A model generated the notes under the pieces. The model searched no databases. It was not told the origin of the DNA and worked only from the letters and a program-made list of their open reading frames with translations. A stretch of 64,000 nt of DNA from Cafeteria roenbergensis (Eukaryota > Sar > Bigyra > Bicosoecida > Cafeteriaceae): assembly GCA_008330645.1 (NCBI GenBank), contig VLTN01000010.1:62001-126000 (forward strand), given 5' to 3'. A program made the translations under genes and the position numbers. Numbering within the stretch: position 1 is the first letter of the stretch; the number at the start of each line of letters is the position of its first letter. This document shows, piece after piece, positions 1 through 9,452 of the stretch.

Positions 1-15
1 GGCGGCAGCTCGGCG

Positions 16-1218
16 TCACGGCACAGGCGAAGCAGCCCGCACGGCCGCGTCCTTCCCCCACACGAGGCAGGCCTCCTGGAACGGGCGGGCGTCGGGCTTG
101 TCCGCGTCGCTCACTCGCAGGTAGAGCCCCGGGGCCACGCCGCCGCGCGCAGCCCAAGGCGCGGCCGGCGAGCAGGCGGACGTGACGACGCGGGCGGCCG
201 GCACCCCGAGGGGCCGGGTGAACTTGGCTTCGAGCACAGCGGGGAGCAGGGCCTCGGGCAGAGCCCCAGTGACCCCGGAGGCGTCCGGCGCCGCCGCCCC
301 GGACGCCGACCCCATCGCGCGGCTGAACACGGCCGGCAGCGCGCGGTCGAGCGCGCTCATTCCATGCACGATGCGCACCGGCCCCACGCCGAGCGCACGA
401 GCTGCCAGGTCCGACGTGTGGATCGGGTTGAAGTCGCCAGTGAGCGACGCCCACGCGGCAGCGTCGCTGGGCTCGAGGCTGAGCGTAAGGAGCCGCTCCT
501 CGGAGTCGGGCGTGCCCCTGCTGCCCCCCGACAGCTCGTCCCCGACGAACCCACGGCGCGAGTGGAAGAAGAGGAAGGTGTTGGTCACTGCGAGCCTCTC
601 GGGGCCGGCCGGGCTGTCCGTTCCCTCCCACACGCTGAGCACCACGTCCACGAGGGTGCCCCGGCGGTGGGGCCGCGCGATGCCGCCCAGTGTCGCCTGC
701 ACTCGCAGCGGGGCGTCCGCGCGGATCGGCCGCGTCTGGTACATCTTGCACGCGTAGTGAACCGAGCCGATGAGGCTGAATGGCAGGCGCGGGTCGGTCA
801 AGAGGCCGAGCTGCATGCCGAAGAACGCCGCGTGCGGAGCGCCGAGCGGCATCGCGTTCGCCGCGCCCGCCATGCCCGGCGCAGGCCGCTCGGTGCAGAT
901 GGCATGGCGCACTAGGAAGCTGCGGTCCACCACCCCAGTGGCAACGCGAATCGCGTCCGCCTTGAGCCGGGTCACCGCCCCCCCTGCCATGGCGCTCCCG
1001 CCCATCCAGGACGCAACCGTGGACGCGATGGCCCCCACGAACTCCTGCGACCCTGCGGGCCAGGACAGCTCGTCCCCGCCGCCCTTGGCCACCATCACGC
1101 TCCAAGTGCTGTGGTGCCACAGCAGCACCGTGGCCACCCCTGCCCCTGCCACGAACGCAACCGCAACGCCCCCCGCGGCGCCCGCCCAGGCCAGGGAGCT
1201 CAGCATGGGGTGGTCCAT
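16..1218 (-). CDS. MaoC-like double-hotdog 3-hydroxyacyl-thioester dehydratase with N-terminal membrane anchor
   Basis: Predicted 400-residue protein from the ATG at 1218; the frame stays open upstream to 1395 but that codon is GTG. A hydrophobic stretch at about residues 8-34 suggests a membrane anchor or organelle signal. An N-terminal hotdog-like half (about 115-225) has the pattern LPFSLIGSVHY followed by HRRGTLVDVVLSV. The C-terminal half carries the MaoC signature GDFNPIH followed by IVHGM, with the expected Asp262 and His267 five residues apart as the catalytic dyad. This two-hotdog layout matches eukaryotic and HtdX-like (R)-specific enoyl/3-hydroxyacyl dehydratases, which hydrate or dehydrate acyl-CoA or acyl-ACP in fatty acid metabolism. 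The substrate carrier is unknown. The next gene upstream on the same strand also acts on an acyl-CoA. The stop is only 15 bases inside the window, so nothing downstream is visible. Confidence 0.8.
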   Translation of the reverse strand: MDHPMLSSLAWAGAAGGVAVAFVAGAGVATVLLWHHSTWSVMVAKGGGDELSWPAGSQEFVGAIASTVASWMGGSAMAGGAVTRLKADAIRVATGVVDRSFLVRHAICTERPAPGMAGAANAMPLGAPHAAFFGMQLGLLTDPRLPFSLIGSVHYACKMYQTRPIRADAPLRVQATLGGIARPHRRGTLVDVVLSVWEGTDSPAGPERLAVTNTFLFFHSRRGFVGDELSGGSRGTPDSEERLLTLSLEPSDAAAWASLTGDFNPIHTSDLAARALGVGPVRIVHGMSALDRALPAVFSRAMGSASGAAAPDASGVTGALPEALLPAVLEAKFTRPLGVPAARVVTSACSPAAPWAARGGVAPGLYLRVSDADKPDARPFQEACLVWGKDAAVRAASPVP

Positions 1219-1525
1219 GCCAGCCGCGGGACGAGGCGAGTGCCGAATTGCCGTGGCCGCGATTGGGCGCGCTGCTCGACGGAGCGACACGCCGCGAAGC
1301 ACCGGCTCTGCTTTGGGTGCGTGGCCGCTGCGGGATATCCGAGCTGTGTGTCGAGGCCCGGGGGCTGCTCGAGAGGAAGCCACGCACGCCGCCACGCACA
1401 GCTTCGCGTCGCCATGGCGCAGGGACTCTCAGCTCTTGCAACGCGCTCACTGCACCGACCGCACCCGCACCGCGCCCTGGCGCCCCCTGCGCGAGACGCC
1501 CCACCGGCGGCCCATCGCCGGGGCA
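1219..1525. other. Intergenic region upstream of the MaoC-like gene
   Basis: About 307 bases between the dehydratase ATG and the stop of the CoA hydrolase, both on the minus strand. It should hold the 3' UTR of the hydrolase and the promoter and 5' UTR of the dehydratase. I see no clear TATA box, repeat or RNA gene. Confidence 0.4.
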
Positions 1526-2731
1526 TCATTCCGCCAGCTGCAGCTCCAGCGGCTCGCCGCCGGAGAGCTCGCTGCCGGCTAGCGGCGCGAAGAAGGCGTC
1601 CACGTCCCCGCTTGCGAGCACCTCCTCGACCGTGGCGGGACTCCAGGCGGGCTTGCCGTCGCGGTCGATTACCGCGGCGCGCACGCCCTCGTAGAAGTCA
1701 GGCCGCTGCATGAACCGGACGGCGAGCCGCAGCTCCATGGCGAAGCAGTCCCTGAGGGAGAGCTCGGCGCCGCGCCGCAGCTGCTCGTGCGTGACGCAGA
1801 GCGAGGTCGGGGATGCGCCCTCGAGCGCCTTGAGCCAGCGGCCGGCCAGAGCGGCGTGGGCCTCGCTCGCGGCGGCGGCGCGGGCGCGGTCCACCACCGA
1901 GGCCACTGTGTCGCCGGACCGCGGCTGGAAGACATCGGCCACGGCCGCGCGGGCCGCGTCGGTCGCGAGGCCGGACGGCGCCTCCGTCGGCTTTGCGAAG
2001 CGGCCCACCGCCTCCTCCACCCCCGCCAGCCCGGCGCCCGCCGGCAGCGCGGCCAGCTCGGCGGTGAGCGCCTCCAGGTCGCCGCTCTCCACAAAGTGCG
2101 TCGCCAGCCCCAGCTGCACCGCCTCCGGCCCCTTCACCCGGGCGCCCGTCAGCGCTAGGCAGTGGCCGACAGAGCCGGGAAGGCGGGGCAGGAAGAAGGA
2201 CCCGCCGACGTCGGGAAACAGCCCGATGGCTGTCTCGGGCATGGAGAAGACGTAGCGCTCGGTCGCAATGCGCACGGGCGCGTGGATCGACACGCCAACG
2301 CCGCCGCCCATCGTGATGCCGTCGCAGACGGCCACAAGGGGCGCTCCGCGCTCCAGGCTGCGCGAGAGCGCGAAGTCAAGGTCGTACTCCTCGCGGAAGA
2401 AGGCCTCTTGGTCGGCCTTCACCGCGCTCTCCTGCCCGCCGCCGTGGAGCAGCTTGATGTCGCCGCCGGCGCAGAACGCCTTTTCCCCGGCTCCCTCGAG
2501 CATGACGCAGGACACACCAGCTTCGGCCGTCCACCCGTCCACGAGGGGGCGCATGGCCCGGATCATGTCCAGGGTCAGCGCGTTCATGGCCTTGGGCCGG
2601 TCCAGCACGGCGCGCACGAGCCCCGAGCCCGCCGGCGTTGCTGCCATGGTGAGCCCGCTGTCTGCAACGGCGGCTGCAGCCGCGCGAGCGCTGCTGCTGA
2701 TCGCGCGTCGGGTGGCGGAGCCGGCCTGCAT
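1526..2731 (-). CDS. HIBCH: 3-hydroxyisobutyryl-CoA hydrolase, mitochondrial
   Basis: Predicted 401-residue crotonase-fold enzyme that hydrolyses 3-hydroxyisobutyryl-CoA in valine breakdown, normally in mitochondria. The ATG at 2731 gives an N-terminus rich in Arg, Ser and Ala (MQAGSATRRAISSSARA), typical of a mitochondrial presequence; the frame is open further upstream but would run into the divergent promoter. Family marks in order: DRPKAMNALT, AFCAGGDIK (CoA and oxyanion-hole region), GITMGGGVGVSIHAPV, PETAIGLFPDVGG with the family's conserved Glu and Asp, and the C-terminal DFYEGVRAAVIDRDGKPAW. The last block separates hydrolases of this subfamily from plain enoyl-CoA hydratases. The length is close to the family norm. 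No intron is evident. The gene is divergent from the helicase gene and 307 bases upstream of another acyl-thioester enzyme. Confidence 0.9.
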   Translation of the reverse strand: MQAGSATRRAISSSARAAAAAVADSGLTMAATPAGSGLVRAVLDRPKAMNALTLDMIRAMRPLVDGWTAEAGVSCVMLEGAGEKAFCAGGDIKLLHGGGQESAVKADQEAFFREEYDLDFALSRSLERGAPLVAVCDGITMGGGVGVSIHAPVRIATERYVFSMPETAIGLFPDVGGSFFLPRLPGSVGHCLALTGARVKGPEAVQLGLATHFVESGDLEALTAELAALPAGAGLAGVEEAVGRFAKPTEAPSGLATDAARAAVADVFQPRSGDTVASVVDRARAAAASEAHAALAGRWLKALEGASPTSLCVTHEQLRRGAELSLRDCFAMELRLAVRFMQRPDFYEGVRAAVIDRDGKPAWSPATVEEVLASGDVDAFFAPLAGSELSGGEPLELQLAE

Positions 2732-3150
2732 CCTGGCGCCGTGGGGGGGGCGGAGTGGCGCGCGCTCGGAACACACGGGCGCCCTGCTGCGCTGGCGGCA
2801 CTTGCCCTGCTCTGCCAACTTTGCTCGGCGCGGCACCAGCAGCGCACGGGGCGGCACCTGCCCCGGAGCGTGCAGCCACTTCCGCAGCTCCGCCTGTGCG
2901 CTCGAGTTATTGCCTGGCGGGGACTGCGCGCGCGCCGGCACGCGATTGGTCCGTGGGCCGCAGCCAAAGGAGTTCAAACCGCGCGTCAGCGCCCGCGCTT
3001 GGGCCGCAGGCGCTGCCGATCAGCTCGAGCCCTCGGAGTCTCGAGGCCTGGAGCGCGACGGCTGGCCCTGTTGACGCTGCCCGCAGCTGCTCCCCGAGAT
3101 TCGGCGGCCTGCTTGCGCACCAGCGCGTGGTGGCGCCCGCTTTCTCGCAC
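2732..3150. promoter_or_regulatory. Divergent promoter region of the CoA hydrolase and SEN1-type helicase genes
   Basis: About 419 bases between two divergent ATGs. It holds an inverted CCAAT box (ATTGG at 2945-2949) and, 23 bases on, a TTCAAA element at 2973-2978 that resembles the TATTTGAG-like elements in other intergenic regions of this window. There are several GC-box-like G runs near 2741-2753. The helicase frame is open here but has no ATG, so I treat the region as non-coding. The regulatory role is inferred. Confidence 0.4.
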
Positions 3151-6100
3151 ATGCACGCAAGCGCCGGAGCCCGTCCGCCCAGCGTGACCAGCACGGGGTC
3201 GGGGGCGCGGCCGCCTAGCGCGTGCAGCTCAGTGGCCGGGCATGGCGGCGAGGACTCGGGGAGCCGCGGCGGCTCCGCCTCGGTGGCCAGCACCCAGGCA
3301 GGCTCCCAGAACCCTCCTGCGCTGCTGGGCAGGTCCGGCGACGCTCCGGGCGGAGCAGCGAGACCGCGCTCGTCACGAGCATCGTCCTCTGTTGCCGACT
3401 ACCGCAGCGCCTGGCGCGCGGGCGTGGCCGTGCCGGCCGTGGCGTTCGCCAGCGACGACCAGCTCTCGGCGTCGTCGCTCAGCCGCGGGGACGCGGTGAG
3501 CTTCGGCATGCGCTTCCCTGTCACGTCGCTGGTCTGGGCGATCCTGATGACGCCGCCTGAGGTCCTCGCCGACGAGGCCGGGCTGCCGCAGCCCCCGCAC
3601 AGCGTGCAAGGGCGCGCCATCGCCAACATGCTGGCGTCGAGGCTGCCGCGACTGCCGACGGACTTTGCGTCCGCCACGGACCTCCGCCGCCGCCTCCTGC
3701 CCCTGCTTCTGGAGGAGACGCGCGCCTCTGTGGCGTCAAGTCTGCGCGACGCGCTCGCGGCGCAGCCGCAGGGCGGCGGTCGCAAGCGCGGCGGCGGCCG
3801 GGGCGCCGCCGCCGCCGTGGGCATGCCCGTGCGCCTGCCGGTGGCCTCCCTCACCACCCTCAGCACAGGCGTGCTGCGCCGTGGCGGCGGGGACTCCGGC
3901 CTGCACGCGGTGGAGCTCGACGTCGAGGCCTGCCACGGCAACGCCGCGCGAGACCTCATGCCAAACGACGCGGTGCTGCTCGTCGTCACGCAGGCCTCTC
4001 GCGGCCGACCCGCGGCTCGGCACTGCGGCACTTCCTACCACGCCTGCCTGGGCGTGGTGGAAGCCGTTGGCAAGCCGTCGCAGGCCGCGTCAGGCCAAAG
4101 TCGCCGCTCCGGCGCGGCTCCCGGCCCCGCCCTGGGCTCTGCCTCTGACGCCAGCGTGCCCCTCGCGGCAAAGATGGCCCGCCTGCTGGTGCGGCGGCCC
4201 GCGGGCGGGGTGGTGGGGCCCGATGGCAACGCTCTCTACCCGCGCCTGCTTGACGCAGCCGTCGCTGCGGCGGTTTCGCAAAGGGGCTTTAGGCCCACCC
4301 ACCTGGGGGTGAGCGGGTCCCAGCCGGTGGAGGGCGGCGGCACACCTTCCTCCTCCACGTCCTCGTCGTCGTCGTCGGCGGCGGCGGTGCCCGCCCCTGG
4401 CGCCGCTTCTGCCGCTCAGCGCTCCACGTCGGCGCCGCTCGTCCCGCCAGTCGAGCCCTCCGCCCTCCTGTCTGCCCTGAGCGTGTCCGTGATCAACCTG
4501 GGGTCGCTGACGTCGTCCACGCGGGAGTTCTCCTCGCTCTGCGCCATTCACGCGACGCCCTTTGGCCAGCTACTGGCAACGCCGCCGCCGGCCCCGCCGC
4601 TGCCGGAGCCGCTGCCCCCCGCACTGTCCGCCCTTCCTCCGGCCAGCGCCGCGCTCTCCGCCGCGTTTGCGGCCGCTGTCGGCGACAGGCTCGACGCCTC
4701 TCAGGCCAACGCCGTCCTCCGCTGCTCGACGGACAGGTCGGCGCCGGGGGCGCCTCGCCTCCACCTCATCCACGGGCCGCCGGGCACCGGCAAGACGCGC
4801 ACCGTGATTCATCTGGTTGCCGCTTTCCTAGCAGGCAGCAGGATCGTCGGTGGCCGGCTGGACGTGGCCAAGCTGACGTCCTCGGCGGCGACAGGGCGCC
4901 TGCCGCAGGCCGCGCCTTCCCAGCCCAGGCCGGTCAAGCAGAAGCAGTCTCGTGCTGACGTGCTGGCGGCGGCCCGGGAGGCCATCCAGCGCTCGAAGCG
5001 GAGGCGCGACGAGGCCGCTGAAGCGGCCGCGGCTCTCGACCCGGCGGCGAAGCGGAGGCAGGCGGCGGCAGCGCAGCTCGGGGCCCAGACCACCGCCGTG
5101 CTCAACGCAGCCCGAGCTGCCGCGGAGGCGGCCAATTCTGTGAGGGCAGGCCGAGGCAGCGCTGCCCTGGCCACGCAAGGCGCCGATGGCGCGGATGGCG
5201 CGGACGGCGCGGGCGGTGCGGCCGGGGAAGCGGACGGGTCGGACGAGGTCATCTCCTTGGCAGACAGCGATGCGACGGGGGAGGACGCCGCAGGCGAGCC
5301 AGTGCGCGGCTGGGCGCACGGGGCGCCGGGGGCCGAGGACGAGGTGCTGCTGCTGGACAGCTCGCTGGAGCAGTCGCCGCCGGCCGCGCCTCCCCGAGCG
5401 CGCGCGGTCGCTGCGGGCCGCGTGGCGGTGAGGCCTGCAGCAGCGTCCGCTGCCGGCGTGGCGAGCCCGAAGCAGCTCTCCCTGCTGGCCCAGCGACTGC
5501 GCGGCCTGCGAGTCGCCCGTGAGGTCGACCCGGCGCTCGTGTCCGTCAGGCTGCAGGCGCAGCACGAGCAGGAGCAGCAGCAGCGGGACCGCGCAAGGGC
5601 CAAGCCGGACGCCGCGGGCCCACGGACGCTGGAGATTTCGGACGCGGATGTCAAATCTGCCCTGGGGCGAGTGGTGCGGCCGCCCGCGGCCTCCCGAGCC
5701 GTTGCTGCCGCCGCCGCCGCCGCTTGCGCGCCGCACATGCTGCCCACCCGCGGCGCCGCTCCTCCCCGTCCTCCTCCTGCCAGCGTGTCGCGGGCTGCTG
5801 ACGCCGCGCCCGCCTTCTCCGGCCGCGTGCTGGTGTGCGCGCCGTCCAACGCCGCCGTGGACGAGGTGCTTGCCCGCCTGACAGCAACGAAGGACGGCTC
5901 GGGATGCATTCCCACCCGCACGGGCGGCCTGGACACCCCGCGCGTGGTGCGGCTTGGGAACGAGGACTCGATCCGGCCCGACCTGCGCTGCTTCTCGCTC
6001 GATGCCCAGGCAAAGGCCCTCACCGGGGAGTCGGCGGCGCGGGCGGCGGCCGCCCTCGCCGCGACTGAGGGAGGGAGCAGCGCGGGCGCGGCCCGCGGCG

Positions 6101-7536
6101 GCCGCGCCGTCGTCCGGGTCGCCACGTCAGGCATCGCGTCTGCCTCGCTGGCCCGCCCGCCCGCCGTCGTGATGTCGATGCGCGATGCTCGTGCGGCGGT
6201 GCTGCGCCGGGCCCACGTCGTCTTCGCGACGCTCAGCACTGCAGGCGGCTCCGACAACACGCAGGGCCTCGGCCGGGCAGTCGGGTCTGCCCAGGGGGGC
6301 CGCGCTCGCGGCGGCTCTGTGGCGTCACAGCTCGCCGCTGCGTCCGCAGCCAGCCTCCGGTGGGACGCCGTCGTGATCGACGAGGCGTGCCAGGCGACGG
6401 AGCCGTCCGTGATGGTGGCCATCGCCGCCGCAACGACCACTCGCGAAGACGGCAGGGCGGCGGGCGCGCCCCCGACCGTGGTGCTGGTCGGCGACCCGTG
6501 CCAGCTTCCGGCCACGCTGCTCTCAAAGCGGTCCTCGTCGTCGGGTCTGGGCCGCAGCACGTTTGAGCGAGTCCTCGCTGCGTCGGCCGACGGCGGGCGC
6601 ACGGTTGCTGACGTCATCAGCCCGCACGCGCCGCACCTGGCACCTGCCGCGGCCTCGTGGCGCCCGGGAGGGGCCGGCGGGTACTTCTTGCTCAGCACGC
6701 AGTACCGGATGCACCCCGACATCCGGGCCTTCCCCGGCCGCGAGTTTTACGGCGACAAGCTTCGCGACGGGATTCGGCCGGAGGACCCCCTCGCGGCAGC
6801 GGCCTCGCTCGGGCCGGAGCAGGCGCTGCAGCGGGTGGTGCCGTGGCAGGCATTCTACGCCTGCGACGTGTTCGCGCCGCTTCGCTTCTTCGACCTCCGG
6901 CCAATGCACCCCGCCCCTTCGCGGTTTGAAAACCCCTCGGAGGCTCGGTTCGTGGCCAGGCTGGTCGCGGAGCTGCTTAGGGTGGCCATGGTGGCCCCCT
7001 CCAGGCCCGGAAGCGGCACCCCCGCCCGCCAGGACCTGCGGCGGCGCATCGGCGTCATCTCGCCGTACCGCAAGCAGGTCTCCCTCGTTCAGGGCGCCCT
7101 GCGCGCAGAGCTGGACGCAGGCGGAAACACCAGCAGGGCGCAGGACTGGGTCACCGTGTCCACCGTGGACGGATTCCAGGGGCAGGAGCAGGACGTTATC
7201 GTCATCTCGTGCGTGCGGACGAGGCGCTGCGGCGGCGGCGGGGGGGGGCGTGGTGACGCTGGCGGCATCGGCTTCCTTCGCGACGCGCGACGCCTCAACG
7301 TGGCCCTCACTCGCGCGCGGCACGCAGTGCTGGTGGTCGGTGACGCTGGCTGGCTGGCGGCCAACGACAAAGTGTGGAGGCGCCTCGTCGATGACGCGGC
7401 TAGGCGGCGGGCAATCTGGCAGGCTGGCGACTGCGTGGCGTTCTTCAAGGGGGCGGGCCTGCCTGCAGACGTTCCCTCGTGGCATGGCAAGAGCGTCTGG
7501 GCGTCGATAGGCAGCCGGATGACGGGGTTCCTCTGA
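3151..7536 (+). CDS. SEN1/senataxin-type superfamily 1 RNA/DNA helicase
   Basis: Predicted 1,461-residue nuclear helicase from the first in-frame ATG at 3151; the frame opens at 2755 with GTG. SF1B (UPF1-like) motifs appear in order: Walker A GPPGTGKT (residues 542-549), motif Ia CAPSNAAVDEVL (896 on), Walker B DEAC (1077), motif III GDPCQLPAT, QYRMHPDIR (1184), ISPYRKQV, GFQGQEQD (1341) and LNVALTRARHAVLVVGD. The order and wording fit Sen1/senataxin and IGHMBP2-like helicases, which resolve R-loops and help terminate transcription. About 350 residues separate Walker A from motif Ia, far more than usual. The insert is rich in Ala, Arg, Glu and Asp and probably disordered or coiled coil. The N-terminal 350 residues are poorly conserved; a block near 100-250 could be the remnant of the pre-helicase domain. 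No intron was needed to reach all motifs. Confidence 0.88.
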   Translation: MHASAGARPPSVTSTGSGARPPSACSSVAGHGGEDSGSRGGSASVASTQAGSQNPPALLGRSGDAPGGAARPRSSRASSSVADYRSAWRAGVAVPAVAFASDDQLSASSLSRGDAVSFGMRFPVTSLVWAILMTPPEVLADEAGLPQPPHSVQGRAIANMLASRLPRLPTDFASATDLRRRLLPLLLEETRASVASSLRDALAAQPQGGGRKRGGGRGAAAAVGMPVRLPVASLTTLSTGVLRRGGGDSGLHAVELDVEACHGNAARDLMPNDAVLLVVTQASRGRPAARHCGTSYHACLGVVEAVGKPSQAASGQSRRSGAAPGPALGSASDASVPLAAKMARLLVRRPAGGVVGPDGNALYPRLLDAAVAAAVSQRGFRPTHLGVSGSQPVEGGGTPSSSTSSSSSSAAAVPAPGAASAAQRSTSAPLVPPVEPSALLSALSVSVINLGSLTSSTREFSSLCAIHATPFGQLLATPPPAPPLPEPLPPALSALPPASAALSAAFAAAVGDRLDASQANAVLRCSTDRSAPGAPRLHLIHGPPGTGKTRTVIHLVAAFLAGSRIVGGRLDVAKLTSSAATGRLPQAAPSQPRPVKQKQSRADVLAAAREAIQRSKRRRDEAAEAAAALDPAAKRRQAAAAQLGAQTTAVLNAARAAAEAANSVRAGRGSAALATQGADGADGADGAGGAAGEADGSDEVISLADSDATGEDAAGEPVRGWAHGAPGAEDEVLLLDSSLEQSPPAAPPRARAVAAGRVAVRPAAASAAGVASPKQLSLLAQRLRGLRVAREVDPALVSVRLQAQHEQEQQQRDRARAKPDAAGPRTLEISDADVKSALGRVVRPPAASRAVAAAAAAACAPHMLPTRGAAPPRPPPASVSRAADAAPAFSGRVLVCAPSNAAVDEVLARLTATKDGSGCIPTRTGGLDTPRVVRLGNEDSIRPDLRCFSLDAQAKALTGESAARAAAALAATEGGSSAGAARGGRAVVRVATSGIASASLARPPAVVMSMRDARAAVLRRAHVVFATLSTAGGSDNTQGLGRAVGSAQGGRARGGSVASQLAAASAASLRWDAVVIDEACQATEPSVMVAIAAATTTREDGRAAGAPPTVVLVGDPCQLPATLLSKRSSSSGLGRSTFERVLAASADGGRTVADVISPHAPHLAPAAASWRPGGAGGYFLLSTQYRMHPDIRAFPGREFYGDKLRDGIRPEDPLAAAASLGPEQALQRVVPWQAFYACDVFAPLRFFDLRPMHPAPSRFENPSEARFVARLVAELLRVAMVAPSRPGSGTPARQDLRRRIGVISPYRKQVSLVQGALRAELDAGGNTSRAQDWVTVSTVDGFQGQEQDVIVISCVRTRRCGGGGGGRGDAGGIGFLRDARRLNVALTRARHAVLVVGDAGWLAANDKVWRRLVDDAARRRAIWQAGDCVAFFKGAGLPADVPSWHGKSVWASIGSRMTGFL

Positions 7537-8220
7537 GCGGCTCAGGAGCGCCAGAAAGGCCTCTCGGTTGCAGTATTGCGTGCTAGGGCACACCGGGCAC
7601 CGGTCTTGCGGCCGCGCAGCGACAGCGGCCCTGCCTTGGCTGCCTTATTGGCGCCGCGGCCGATCTCTCCCACAGCCAAGCGATGCCATCGACGGAGTCT
7701 TGTCACAGTTGTGCGAGTGTGTGTTTATGTCGGCCTGCCTGCAGGACCAGAGCGCACGGTGTTGGCTGGCGCCATTCGGTGCTCTAGGCTCATGGAGCAC
7801 ACAAGCCCTGGTCGCTCCGCTCAGCTGCCGGAGAACGCCAAAGCAGGAAAGAGCTCCCCCCGCCATGCTCACGAAGGCAGCGATGCTTGCACTGAGCAGC
7901 AGCCTTCCCAGCGGCCTGTTGGGGCGGTGCGCGGCATGGGCTACAAAGCGTGCCGGCGCTTGAAGCCCTCCTGCTGCGGTGAGCAAGCGGGAACAAATGT
8001 GGCCCAACGCGCTACGAAGCGCTGCAGATGTGAGAGCACAGGCGCAGCACGTGGGATGTCACTCGCTGCCACGCGCGTCGGTGCCAAAGATTGGGCTAGA
8101 GGGAGCCAGCGGCTTGATGGCGATTCCGTGCTGAAGCGTTGCCGGAGCAGCGGAGGGCCAGGGTGGCACCGCCGCCGCGAGCGCAGGCACGCACATGCAA
8201 AAGAACACGCGTACAATCAC
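7537..8220. other. Convergent intergenic region, no gene seen
   Basis: About 684 bases between the stops of the helicase (plus) and the ankyrin gene (minus); it must hold both 3' UTRs. Open frames here either start with non-ATG codons or show no recognisable protein. I see no AATAAA, tRNA or repeat; there is a short GT-rich patch near 7708-7725. It is longer than the other convergent gaps in this window, which are about 315-330 bases. Confidence 0.35.
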
Positions 8221-9195
8221 TCAGGACGACGCAGCAGCTGCGCCTCCGCTGAGTGCTGCCTTGGTCTCCTTGCCCACTGCCAAATCCAGCGGCGACTGAC
8301 CGTGCGAGTTGAGCTGAAGGCCGTCGCACCCGTTGGCCAGCAGCAGCTGCACGACGTGCAGGTGCCCCCCGGCAGCCGCCAGGTGCAGCGGCGAGCACGA
8401 GTGCCCGTCCAGCACCGTGGCGCTGGCTCCCCGCTTGAGCAGGAACCGCACGCAGCCCTCGTGGCCGGCGTTGGCCGCGCACGCAAGCGGCGTCGTGCCT
8501 GCAAGGCTGCTGGCCTCAAGGTCCGCGCCTGCCTCGATCAGGTCGCTGCACATGTTGGTGTTCCCCGCCCGGCTTGCGAAGTGGATGGCGTGGTCCCCTG
8601 CCTCGGTGGCAGCAGCAACATCGCAGCCGGCGGCAATCAGCGCGCGCACCACCTCGTCGTGGCCCTTGAGGCACGCAAGGTGGACCGGACGCAAGCCCCC
8701 AGCACTGCGAGCACCGCGCGCACGATTGGCCAGTGCCACGGGAGCTGTGCTGGGACAGTGCTGGCGCCGCGCCGTCGCAACGCGCAGCTTCGGAAACTCG
8801 AGAGGCAGCCCCGATTCCCTCGCCGCTCGAGCAGCTGGCACCCATCGGTGCACACAGGGCATGCGCAAAGTTCCCAAAGACGCCTTGCCCCCGCAGGGCT
8901 TGGGCGCGCAGAGGCCGCAGGCGGCGGCAGGCGAGGCTCACCACGCAGCATCAAGGTCGGCGCCGTTTTCCGCCAAGAACTTCACGATCTCAAGGTGGCC
9001 GTTGCGCGAAGCCCAGGCCAAGGGTGACATGCCCATTTCGTCCTTCGTGATGGCCGCCGTCTCGGGCGACTCGGCGACCAGCCTCTTGAGCACGCCGAGC
9101 ATGCCGTTGCGCGCGGCGCCAGTTGCATCCGATGCCACCGCAGGCTCCTCGATGGGCGTCTCTGGCGCACTCTTGCTCTTGCCCTTCCCCGACAT
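8221..9195 (-). CDS. Ankyrin-repeat protein, two exons
   Basis: Exon 1 is 9195-8942 and exon 2 is 8704-8221, giving 245 residues. The ATG at 9195 opens MSGKGKSKSAPETP. The 237-base intron has donor GTGAGC and acceptor CTCGCAG; joining gives DLDAA then CAGGLRPVHLACLKGHDEVV, which restores a continuous ankyrin repeat across the junction and strongly supports the splice. About six repeats follow each other: SPLAWASRNGHLEIVKFL, RPVHLACLKGHDEVV, HAIHFASRAGNTNM, TPLACAANAGHEGCVRFLL, SPLHLAAAGGHLHVVQLLL and a shorter last one, QSPLDLAVG. Ankyrin repeats bind other proteins. There is no other domain, signal peptide or membrane segment, so the partner and compartment are unknown. Confidence 0.88.
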
Positions 9196-9452
9196 TGCTG
9201 CGCCGGTTTCCCGCGTGCGCAGGGGTGCTGGAGGACTGCTCGCTGGCGCTGGCTGTCCGCGCAGGCTGTTCGAGCTGGCGCCACAACTATTGGGCCTTGG
9301 CAGAGGTGTGTTGAGGCGCAAATCAAGGCTTGAATTCGGACGGCAAGGTTCGCTGGACGCGCCACGCCAGGCGCGAGGCGCTGGCCGCAGACGGCATGGG
9401 GGCGCAGGGCGCGCTGCGAGCCGCACTACCCAAGCCCGAACGCTCAACGTGG

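Noticed and set aside
7645-8007. 120-residue minus-strand frame with a hydrophobic stretch
   Set aside because: It begins at a TTG codon, has no upstream ATG and shows no family pattern.
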